NCBI RefSeq assembly: GCF_030867145.1
Contig: NC_134419.1
Coordinates: 4,553,501 to 4,617,500, forward strand
Reading direction: 5' to 3'
Length of the DNA stretch: 64,000 nt
DNA from: Opisthocomus hoazin
Lineage: Eukaryota > Chordata > Aves > Opisthocomiformes > Opisthocomidae
The notes under the pieces were generated by a model. It was given only the letters and a program-made list of their open reading frames with translations. It had not been told where the DNA came from and did no database searches. A program made the position numbers and the translations under genes. This document shows positions 23,889 through 35,700 of the stretch, piece by piece. The stretch's first letter is position 1; every line of letters starts with the position of its first letter.

Positions 23889-26800
23889 AAAACTACTGCA
23901 GAGAATAGTTTTCCACTGGAGGGGGCTATACAGTGCAGCCAGGAGGGAAGGGTGGAGCGCAATCAGAGCCAGCCAAGGCCCAGTACCCCTGTTTCAGGGT
24001 TACTCCTTGTTCAAAAGCATCCGGAAATAATGATTCATAAGGAATGCCTATGCTGGAAAGATGGTACAGACTGTAGATAGTGCAGGGAGGCTGACTGGAA
24101 CCTGTGGGAGAGGCACTCATCTGAAATAAAAGGCAGGCTATACAGGTTTGGTAATCTGGGATTATGTCAGAAGAGATTGGCTCACCCCTGCGCTCCTGGC
24201 TGTTGCATCCACGTCAAACGGCTGACTCCGAATGATTGAGTGCTCGCCCAGATAAACCAGTATTAGCACACAGCAAGGATCTTTCAGAGGAACATTACAC
24301 TTAGTGATGTACCAAATGCTACAGAGAACTGTGGTACAAATACACATGGAAATCCGTGCAGCTATTTTGCATCTTTCAAGTTGCAGCTACACAGGAGCAT
24401 GTCAGGAACACAGCAGCACTGGCAAGCAGATCTTAGGGTTCAGCTGGTGGGCAGAAGAAGTAGTAACAAAGGGAAGCTATGCAAATTATGTAGAGTAAGG
24501 TGGTTTGGTTTTATTTTTTATTTTTTAAGCCTTGTTGGAAATTTCTTCATGAGCTGCAGCTCACGTGAATGGATGTCAGCAAATTCTGGTTTTGTACCAA
24601 TCAAAGATTATGACCTATATTTACATTCTAGAAACAGGGAAGACTAGCTGGGCACCTCACACCAGGACTGCAGTTCAGTCTCCTGATGTCTAATGTCTAC
24701 TCTTACTACGTTTTAAAGTCAGGTTAAATCACTTCTCACAATATGAACTTACTTAAAATGTTATCATTCTTCATGATAGGGCATCCTTTGCCTCTTGACA
24801 AAGCGTCTGACAATCTCTCAGTAAGGTTGTCTACCTTTCTTAATAAAAAAAGAAGAATGGCATTTTCTGCAATAATTGCTGGGATTAAAATCCAATTCCT
24901 AAGGTGGTTTTTTTTTTTTTCAGTGGGACTTACATTACTGCATCCAGTGATATGAACAATACTTTGTTCACGCATTACTTGGTGGCTTGCTCAAGAAGGC
25001 CACATATCCAGACACTTGAGTTTTCCCATAGCTTGTGTGGCAGATACCCATGTCTCTTGTAGTTTAAAAATATTCTTGTTCTTGTTGGAAAATCCTCATT
25101 TACAGGACTGCATTTAAAAGGGATTTTCTAAGCACTTGGGAGCTAAGACGTCAGAATGTAAAAATACCGAACAGTGACACTTGGTGGTTAGTTATGTAAC
25201 TTGCACATTTCTCGCTGTTAGAATACATGAGATGAAAAATGATCCTCAGCTTTTCAGTCATAATGAGTAGCTTGGTTGATACGATTTATGGAAGTCTGCA
25301 CTTCCAGAGCATCTTTCAGAAGCTTTAGAAGCATCAGATAAGCCTCATGATGTTCTTTGGTGCTGAGGTGTATTTGAATTCTTCAGATGCAGAAACTAGA
25401 AACTACCCAATTGCCAAAATGTGTGCAGTTAATTATTACACAACACAAGCTGATTTGATACCTGTTGTTTTCCCTGGGCCACACATCCCTTCATGTCCTG
25501 TCATAATTTTTTACTTTTTCCTGGCATATATACTCCCAGTTCCTTCTGAATCAAGCTCTACGTGTATTGGAAGTTCTTATATTTTCATGAAAAAGGCATT
25601 GGCTGTCTGTTCATTCTCCAACTGTGGCCAATTTAGAAGTTATTATAAAGATTATTCAGCATAACTGAACACCTAAAAATCAAAAAATACAACGAAAAAG
25701 GCCACATCATGATTCTGACATGAACTCACGTTACTTGACTGGGACAGGATTATCAGCACTTTGTGGTCTCATGCTGGGTTGTGTTCCTCATTGCCCAAGA
25801 GATGGACAGGCTTCCAAAAACTGCAGTGACCAGCAGTCAGCACTCGCAGCCTTGTGATTGCTGCTGCACCCCCAGGGCCTGGCGGCTCCGTAGAAGGTTA
25901 CCCCGGAGACCTGTGCCGGCTGTGAGAGTCATACCAATCCATTGCCTACCCCACTGCGGCGGAGGAACAGGCGGGAACGGCTTCGTTCATTATTGCTTTC
26001 CAATCTCACAGTGAATTGCATTTCACAAGAGTAGCAACTCCCAGAGCACGGAGTGTTTGAGGTACAGAGAAAACCTTACCGTGATCTGAGCAGGAGCTGC
26101 TTGGGCACACGATACTGGCTTACCTCCTTACTTCTGCCCGAGAAGAATAGCTTGAGGAGATGAAAAGAAAGGATAAAAACAGATAGCAAAAAGGGACAGT
26201 TCTGATGGCTGAAATACCACTGGGGTAGCTGACCATTTCTCAGTGTTTCAGGCCTTTGCCCTCGTATGATTTTTGGTGAGGGCAGGAGGCACTGTTGTTG
26301 GTGTTTTAGGTAGGCGTTGCGGGGCAGCAGGATGATACAGGGTACGTCTATATTGCACAGTTAGCCAACAAGCCTGGCTGCTGTGCTAGGTCAATGTGTC
26401 TCGTGTTTGAAGGAGATCCCATTGCTTTTTCTCTGAAGATGCTCTCCAGTACTTTCCAGGTCAATTATGCCCTGAGGGAAATGGGAGCAATGTCATGATG
26501 ATGAATGTACAATTTTTCACTGTGTAACTGAAGTATCTGTTTTGTAAAATACTCTGAAATATTTTGTCTGGCTGTTATAGGAGATGAAAGTCACTATAAT
26601 CTAGTCATTATCAAAAGACTAGGAATTCTGGATATTTTGTCTATTAATTCTAAAAATTAATACCTTGTACAAGAGTATATTCATCAAAGGAGTCTTGTAT
26701 TCAGGCTCTTCTGAAAGGTGGAAACATTGTCACATGGAATAAGCATCTTTCAAGTATTTTCACATTAGATGGAAATACTTTCATCACTTGAGGCCCTTCT

Positions 26801-27735
26801 TGGAAGTCATTCATCTACGAGAACACTCGCTTTTAATAAAAGACTGTTTAAGCCAGTGGGATTCCTGGGATTCCTGAGCCGTTTATGCTCTTCTATACAC
26901 TTTTGTTAGCGCATCTTAACTCAATGAACATTTTCTTTGATCCTCACAGACTTAAGTGTGGTAAGAAACAGTCATCTCATTACAACCATGAAGGCTTAGC
27001 CTGGCATTTCTAGTCTGTCTTACAATGAATTCTGTTTTGACTGGAGTAATTTCTGCGGTCCTTGGTTACAAACTCGCAGGTATAGTTATCTTAGCCCATG
27101 GGCTACAGTGAGTGTGTATATAGTGTAAAAATGCATCTACACTTGTTAAACAGAATAATAACACAATTATTGTGTTACCATTTTAGTATCTTTATTTTAT
27201 TATAGTTGTTTCAGAAATAAATATGAAGTACGTACAAAAATCTTAATTAAGGTTTATCATATGTCAGTGAAGTAGGCATTGATAAACTGAAACACGTTAA
27301 CAATATTGCTAACATGAGCTATACAGATCACGTTTTAGTACAGAGAATATTAAATTGCAAAGTAGGAATCTATTGTTAATCTCATGCGGAAGACAAATAA
27401 ACAAAACCTGATAGGGTCCCCCTAGACGTTTTTTTATCTTTCATTGGAGGAAGAAGAGAAGGGGAAAGGAGCTGACAGGACAGAGGGGCTGCTTGGGCTT
27501 CATTTGAAGCAACTCTTCAGTTACTTCCCTTAGTACTCTTCAGAGCCACGGGCTCTGCAGAGATGTGGCTTCTTTTAAAATTATTTATGTGAGAGTCTCT
27601 GACCAGTCCACTGTCTAAATTCTTGTGGGGAAAGCAAATTCACTTGCAAGCTCAAAAAGAAAAAGACAAGATGGACTATATGAGGGCTACCTTACCTGGT
27701 CAGTGCTTCAAGAACTAGAAAAGATGAATGCAGAA

Positions 27736-27786
27736 AATGACAGATTATCGAGAATGATAGATTATCGAGAATGACGGATTATCTCT
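27736..27786. repeat. Three tandem 17-bp units
   Basis: aatgacagattatcgag, aatgatagattatcgag and aatgacggattatctct follow one another at 27736, 27753 and 27770. This is a small minisatellite with no known function. Confidence 0.85.
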
Positions 27787-29662
27787 GCTTTAGTATAATG
27801 TAATTCCCATGGAGGGGGGGGGGAGGACGGTGTAGAGAAAAGGCAGAAATAATGGCACAGAGTCAAAAGTTGTGATATCTCATTAAATTCCATAAAAAGC
27901 TATACTAGAAACAAAGCAGGTCAGAGGTGGAAAACTACCTACCTACGTGTATAAAAAGATTGTGACCAGATCTTTGTAATCGTATCTTTTGGTACAGGAG
28001 AATAAATGGTTAACATCTTGAGAAATTATCTACCTCGATTATCTCAGGGAAATATCTCAGAACTGGGAACTTCTATGAACAGTGACTTGAGCAGGATAAA
28101 ATATTTACAGCTCTGCAACATCATTTCTCCTCAGCAAGCCCTCACTTTGTCACTGTAACCTTCCCTCCTCGCGTGCTCTCTCGCTGCCTCAGTTGTTTCT
28201 CTAACGTTTGTCAATCTCATATCTATGCTTTTCTATTTCTGGCTTTTTGTTTACTTTCTCTCAGATATCTGCACTGCTATTTTGGTACTCTTATCTTTCT
28301 TTCAGTGAACAAGGTCACAAGTAAAAGTGGGCTTTGGCAATTCCAGTATTAGCTAGCGGACATTAATTGACATCATGGAACTGTTTGCACTGTGATGGTA
28401 GCAGCTCCCAGATTTACGAGTTCACAGGTATTAAATTTCTCAGATACAATTTCGGTTGGTGCCAGTAACACACTGGGATATGAACTATGACGGAGACGTA
28501 TTTGTCACAAACAAATCCACATTCACAGTTTCAAATCCTGTTTCTACAGGTGCGTTGAAAAGGCAGTGTAATTTTGTGACTTCATTTGAGTAAGGCACCG
28601 GTTTGTCAGGTGGTTTGGTGTCCTGGCGAGACCATTGGTTTGTAGATTCTGATCCAGAGAATATCCTTGCACTTAGTGTGCACCAAATACCTCCAGTTTT
28701 CACCACAGTCCAGGATTACTCCGTGAGTAAGCTCATGAACATGTGTTTTTCAGGATCAGGGAAATCACAAACTTAACTTCCAGAAGGAAGTAATCCCTTG
28801 ACTTTGTGCCAAGGTACTGGTGTATGGTCTTGCACAGAGAAACTAATTATGGTAACAATTGTAATTTTTCTAAACAAAATAATTTTCAAAACTCTATGTT
28901 CCATTATACCTATTACATAGCATTATCTTACTATTCTGAAAGAGTATACAAAGTATACAAAGCTCACTGAATAAAATGTTAATTACCATTATTTTTAAGT
29001 TGAAAATTAACAGCTAAGTTATTAAAAAGTATTGCTTTCTCAACATCTATAAGTTGCTGTGAAAAAGTACGAGAAGACTTGTTTTTAAATGGAGTATTTA
29101 CATAGCATACTTGATGAAGAAAAGTCCAAAACCAGAAACACTAGGTGAAAATGTCATGTCTATCACTTGCTATTAAATAAGACAGAAATGTCTAAAACCC
29201 AACTGAAAGAGAGCAGGACAGCTATAGCTACGTAAAGCACAAGATGGATTGTTCTGATACTTGCCACAACACTTATAAATTGAATACAGCAAGTCAGCAT
29301 GCACCTGTCAAAAGTGAGCTCAGATTTCCCATCTTTTTTATATCAATGTCTTTTTTTTTAATTTGAAAATAAGCTTCAATTTGCCTAAAATTTTTGAGCA
29401 CATTTTCTTTCATATTTTAAGGTCCTCTTGATAAAGCATATTCCAACGAATGAAAGCCGATTCCTACATCAGGGGTTCAAGCCTCTTTTTAACAGATTGC
29501 TTGCTCTAAGCAGTTCCAGGGAGGCTACAATTATTGGCATTTATAACAAAATTACGTTTTGCACTTGCGTAACTTTTTACGATAAAAGTTACAATTGTCT
29601 GATTTTACTAGCTGTTCACTTATGTTTCTATTTAGAGAGATTTGTCTCTTGCTTTCCTGAAG

Positions 29663-29758
29663 CTCTTCGCTGACAGCTGGTCTGACACGTTCTGCTTCTG
29701 CATCGGAACCAGCTTCGCAGCGGTTCTGGTAGCTCAGCTCCTGATGTTAGCAGAACAC
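29663..29758 (+). CDS. Tentative N-terminal membrane-anchor exon of the RNF170-like gene
   Basis: After a pyrimidine-rich stretch and a CTGAAG acceptor, the frame reads LFADSWSDTFCFCIGTSFAA followed by more hydrophobic residues, and stops at a CAC-GTAAAG donor in phase 0. Human RNF170 has Ser-Asp, eight residues, then Ser-Phe-Ala at the start of its first membrane helix; the same spacing occurs here. It also lies on the right strand and in the right order. Overall identity is low and no ATG is in frame upstream, so it could be a chance match. Confidence 0.3.
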
Positions 29759-32700
29759 GTAAAGCCTGCACGCATCCAGCAGCCACCTCTTGCGTGCGCC
29801 AGGAAGGAATTAGGTCGCAGCTGGGACACGCTGAGAGTGCGTAATACAAAACTCCATCTCAGCCGAAAACCCCTTGGTTTCTGCCGAATGCCATTGCATA
29901 GGCCCTGCTCTACACTGCCAGGAGGTGTGCCTTCACATCGCCATACCTCTCAGCCTCACCTTTGTACTTCTTAGGTCCAATTTTTGGTTAGGTAGGCTTT
30001 TGTGGAGTACCATAAGAAACTTGATTTGTAAAATTTTGAATTAATAATGCAGTAATACAAGTGGTTGGCATGAACAGACCTGTTGGCTTTGATGGGACTA
30101 TTCGACTGTGCAAAATAACTCGGGCACGTTGTTTGCTAGCTCAAACTCCAAAGCCAAACCGACAAGCTTATTATCAGTAAACAGTATTACTCGCACTGTG
30201 GTTGTGCTGTAAGGCCTCAACCAAGGATCAAGCACCAAAAACGCCCAGCCGAACATTCCACAAAACAGATCCAGGGTTGCAACTCTCAGGCATGTACTGG
30301 GACCAAAGGTGTTACCAAGGCAACAGGAATGGCTGGCCTTGGGCAATCATGTTTTTACTGATTTAACCTATAGATTCATAGAAGTTTAAGAGATTTTCTT
30401 GTGTCTGTTATCTTTCTCAAAGATATTCTATTCTGGAGCTACGAGGAGGGAACTTTGCTATAATTTAACAGTCTTCCTCTGGCAGACAGGTATGGTCTAA
30501 TTCAATGAGTTAAGTCTCATAGAAGCTCAGTTTCCCCGTTAAAGACGGGGCGCTGATGGAAGTGCGAGAAGTCTGCAGATTCCCTGCTGTCCTGCCCCCA
30601 GCTGTACCTGGGGGCGGGGAGAAGTGCTTTGCACTGTAATGGTGACTGAGCAATAATAGGTTTAGAGTGATATAAAAATGGAACCAAAATGCTGCTTGTT
30701 AGAGCAGTGCCGAATTTAGCACCCAGTTTCCAAGGCAAGTGTGTCTGTGAGGCAAGGGCGCAAGTGACCGCAAGAGAGCCACAGCACTACGCATACAGCC
30801 CCTGGCACGGAGGAGGAAATCTGCGCTCACTGCACCTTTACAAAACGTCTACAATCTTTTTGCTATTATTTAGTTAGAGGGGGTTTCACCTCTGTATTAA
30901 AACCGTTCGGATCCTTTTCTGAGCTAGTGCTAATCAAATGCTCGAGTGGCCTAGCTAAAATAGATTTAAGGTGTTCAAACCGATTTTCCAGTGTATAAAC
31001 ATTCCTGTCTAAAAATTGCAGGAATAACTGACATCTTTGTTAGCAGCCTTTATGAATTTAACATGTTGAGCAGAATAGCTGGGAAAAGGTTGGAGAGAAA
31101 GAGCTGTGCTCAGATATTTGGGGAGTCCATCGGGGTGAGGCATTTTACTGGAACAGCCTGGAGAGGATGTCCCTGCTTACGCTGTGTCAGTTCTCTGGGT
31201 AAAGAAACGGCTCCAGCTTCTGCATCTGTCAGTCTGGCACCTTTAATAAGTAATTAAATCACACTCTAGATTTGTATACGTACTTGGATAAATAATAAAT
31301 GACAGCTCTCACACTGGCATGCGAGCACGCCTGCATACCCCGGGCAGGAAATCACATACAGCATTTCATTTGTTGCCAATTTATCTGTAACAAAGTGAGG
31401 AAGATGCCCTGGGGACTGGCGACTAACAAGGAGCATTGTTTATGCTACAAATCCCATCCGGTTATTAGTCTTTGAGAAGTGCTTTGTTTAGCTTATCAGC
31501 ACTTCAGCAGGAATGCCAGGGACATTATTTTTGTTCTGTTCTGATATTACTGACTGCCACTCCACTCCTCCGTAAGAGGTTATGTGTTACCCGAGGGCTG
31601 AGAATTGGGCATGTGCTTCAATGCCTTGTTGAATCAGGATCAGGATGGTTAACACTGTGCAAAGCCAAGCCCTTAATAGGTTGCCTTATTAATTTTGCTG
31701 CATTAAATTGGAGAACATCTTTACAGAAATAAAGCCTTTCTTAAGGCCCATAGAGCACAATAAAGAATAAATACCTTATAAAGTATATATGCCCATCTAT
31801 TAAAATTATTTTAGCACAGTAGACCTTCTGCTTCAGCTCTACACTTCACTTGATTAATCAGACAACGTTATGTTACACAATCTAGTTCTGCAGTTATGCC
31901 ATTCCAAAGTATCATCACAAGTGCCTGGCAAGTTTTAAGCCTGTTTCACAACAGTACCGATAAGCTGCTACTCCATCAGATGATCAAAATACCTGTAGTG
32001 TGCCCTTGATCAAGTTAATATTTAAAAATAGTAACGCAATATTTTTATTAGGCTCAGGTACCTTTTCAATTATGTTAAACACCTTTTGGGGGAAGAAGAT
32101 TTGTTTAGATGTTTTAGAAAGGGAGGGCTGTTGGGTTTTTTTCCACAGGAGTCCTCTGCTTTTTTAGCAGATTTGCTTTATCTGAGGGGAAATAAAAAAC
32201 CCCACACCACATGTCTTTCATAACTGTAATTTAGAAAACCTGATGGACTCTTGCCATTGGGCAACTGAGTTAATAATTGACACAGACGCATAGCTGGCCT
32301 TAATGAATGATTCCACACCAACCCTGGCAGCGAGTGTAACCTACTCAGCTTCTCTCAAACATTTCTGGAAAGAGGAATGGTAAGCCAAACTCCGTGTAGG
32401 TCTTCTGAACCACGGTAGGAACTGTTCATTAGAATGATTGTGAATAAGTAATTGAAGTATTTACTCACACTTTTGATCATGAGATCACTTTTGGAAAATT
32501 TGCATGAATCAGTTCTTCCCTTTAAAATATGTAATATTTATCATTTGCTTGTGAGGAGGTTAAATATGTATTGTCAGCTAATGAGCAGTCCAGTATCATC
32601 TTAATTGGCCTTGTAATTGAGAGATGGAGCAGCAGCTCATCTATCAAAGGAGTCTGACCAAGAGCTCACGGAGTATCGTGCGTTCCTAGTAAGTTTAAAC

Positions 32701-35700
32701 CTCAAAGCAAGGTCTATTTTACTTCTAAATAATGGCACATTCCTGGAAAAATGAATAAATGTTTGTTAGCACTCGAACCTGCTAAGTGCTTTATAAACTT
32801 TAATTGCTTTTCTTCAGACGTGCTGATGAGAATGGACTCATCACCGATGCTTTAAAACAGAATTTCTTTGTGGTAAAACTGAAAGACGTGAGCTGAGCTG
32901 TGTCACCCAGGATCTTCTGGCTTCATAATGGACGCTCTGGTCACTACTTCATGCCTTTCTTTTGCATACAAGTATTAAAATGTATCAAATCCAGTGGCAG
33001 CATTTTAGTACAATAGGCTTGATTTTGCAGAGTACTACTACAGTTATTTTCTGAAATGCTCATCTTTCATTTTAAACCAAAAGATGCGTCTGGATTTGAA
33101 AATATCTCCTCTCAAAAATCTGACTGTCACATAGGGAACTTCTGGGCTTGAACCGCTTCAAAGCCTGGCCCCTGATGAGGAGCCTACATGGAGAATTCTT
33201 TAGCAAATCTGCCCCCAAAAGCCAGCAGCACCTGGGGTGCTCACTGAGAAGGCAATATAACATAAAGACCGGATTTTAGAAAAACTTAAAACTGCATTTA
33301 AAAATAAACACGTAAACTTCCCATGGTCTTTGCCAACCAGCAAATTTCAAATTTGACATGAAGCACTGCACATTGTCATCCATTGCAACCCCTGTAATCT
33401 TAATGTAAATCTTCAGAAGCCATTTCTATCATAGGTGAGCATGTATGTCACCATACATACAACTTACTGTTGTCTTGCTTGTTCCTGAAAGGGTGGGGTT
33501 CATTTTCCCTCAGTACTTTTTACGCAGGGAGTCACTTTGTGTCCGTCAGCTAGTTCAGGTGCGTGGTCTGGTGGAAACTGCTGCTGGTGTCCGCTGGTGT
33601 GGTGGGGAGGGTTTTCTCGCTGGACACGGGGATTGGAGCTTTTCGGTCCGTGAAGCACTACACCAGCATTCTCTATGAGGGTGAAGGCTTTCGCCACTGA
33701 GAATTACTTAAAAAGTGACCAGTGCTGCTCCTTGAAAATGCTGCACTCTGCCCAGTTCTTTCGACGAACACTCCTGTGCACTTGGGAGGGTGCTGGGTCC
33801 CCCAGCTTCACAACTCGGGGTCTTCCCTGCAGATGGTGAGAGCTGAGACAGAGCCTGTGTGTTTAATGTCACTGTTGGCCAGTGGAAGGCATCTCCGCAC
33901 TCGGCCTGGGTGAGCTGGGCGTAATCCTTCCATGTCTCAGTCTCTCTCTGCGCTGAAGGAGGTGCTCGGGAGTTTAACTCTAGATTAGGGAGTTCATGGT
34001 GGGGGAGATACCCAGAAGATGGGTATTGTGGCACTTACAATTTGAGGTGGCAGAGTTTAAGGCTTTCTCTGGATCTTTAGATCTTCTAAGCCCGTTTTTC
34101 AGAAGAATTTTCTTCTGAACTTTGGGGTTTGGTTTTGGTTGTTTTTGGTTTTTTTTTCATTTTCTCCAAATGAGGAAAATAATTGACTTCTACTGGACTC
34201 TACATTTTATCATCCCAATCTGGCTGTAGCATGATTCCCAAGAACATACAGGTTAGAAACACCAATATTTTGGAGTTTCTAAAGATGAATCTTATGACAA
34301 AAGCTAACATTAGGTGTTCAAAATAGTATTAAGAAAATTGTACGGAAAATCTTGACTTGGGTATCTTCCTTTACGTAACACAGCAAGCGTTCTGCCGTTA
34401 TGTAGTTACGAGGAACTCTTCAGCTTCCCTCTGTCTCTTGGACTTGGGAACAGACTCATTTCAAACCTCACCAGTGTCAGCAGTATGAATCCTGAAGGAA
34501 CTTCCAAACTTGATTTTCTGTGCTAACTTTGTGGCACTCCCTAATCTGACTGCAGCTAATCAAGTTACCAGAACACGCTGCTTCTGGTGACAAACGGTGC
34601 CAGGTTTGCCCCCCTTCTCCCGTAGCAGAGATGTTTCTGGCAGAGGGGCCTAACTGCAGTATGGTACCTAGAAAATGACTTCCACGGTCCCCTTTCTATG
34701 CATCAAAGCTGAGTTACAGTATCAGTATGGCATTATCCAGGCCTGGGATTTTCAAAGGTGAGAAGGCACCAAGATCCAAATACACCCCTACGAAACAGTA
34801 GCTTTGATGGGCACTTCCAAAGTTTCCAGCCTAAAATGTTAACAGGAATGAAAATTTTAATGGTGCTGTTTGTAGTTACATGTAGAACTTCTGTATGAGA
34901 GGAAGCTCCCTAAAAATCTGTCATTTTAGGCAAAGTCACACTAAATATTTTATTGTTAAGAATGTTCAATGCCGTCAAAAACTCCAAGCCTCATGACACA
35001 AAATACTGCCATAATTGCTACTTCAATCTCTAATTCGATCTGCTGGTTCAAATGTTCAAAGGCTGGCTCAAGATTTTGGAAGGGGTAAATTAATTCTGGC
35101 AGACGTACAGCTATGTCGGATATCATCTGTCTTTGCTTTCTATCGGATCCAGCTGGGTGGTCCCCTTGTAACCAGGCTAAAGCCAACTCGAACACCATTT
35201 TGAGTGCTTGGACTTTTAAAATCAGATTTGATTATGTGCACATAATCTATTAAAAATAAATGAAATATTTGGCATGTTTTTGTAGCCTGTCTACTCAGGA
35301 CAAGAATAAGCCACTGATATCTCTGCTGAAGGTGACTCCAACACTCTTTTTGCCCCCAAATGCTCTATCAATGTAAGAATGACTATGCCAGGTGATACCA
35401 GGGCCATCTTGCCCTCTCTGCAGCAATGGATGCCTACAGAAAAATAAACATTCATGGTGCTTCCCCAGAATATTCTTTCATTCTCCACCAGCTTACGGTT
35501 CAGGAACTTTCTCAGTCAGAGGTACTACCTTTGCATTTAATAGTACTTGATGCCCACTACCTGCTGAACTCAGAAATTTCTAGCATCCGTAACAAGAACA
35601 TCCCTTGTTCAGCTGTACATGTAAAGAACTGCCTGTTTTTTTCCCCTCTGAACCCACCACCTGTTGGTCACACTGCCAGAGCTGCTCAGGTTTCCCACCT

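Noticed and set aside
24736-24975. 79-codon minus frame with a hydrophobic segment
   Set aside because: Isolated, with no splice sites consistent with a gene and no recognisable homologue.
34956-35488. Two adjacent minus-strand frames (80 and 65 codons) with protein-like composition
   Set aside because: No recognised family, different frames with stops between, no splice logic; possibly an old decayed repeat.
35424-35520. Exon-like plus segment after a good CTCTCTGCAG acceptor (frame NIHGASPEYSF)
   Set aside because: Considered for the RNF170-like linker exon. The phase does not fit the tentative upstream exon (phase-0 donor at 29758), and the similarity is weak.
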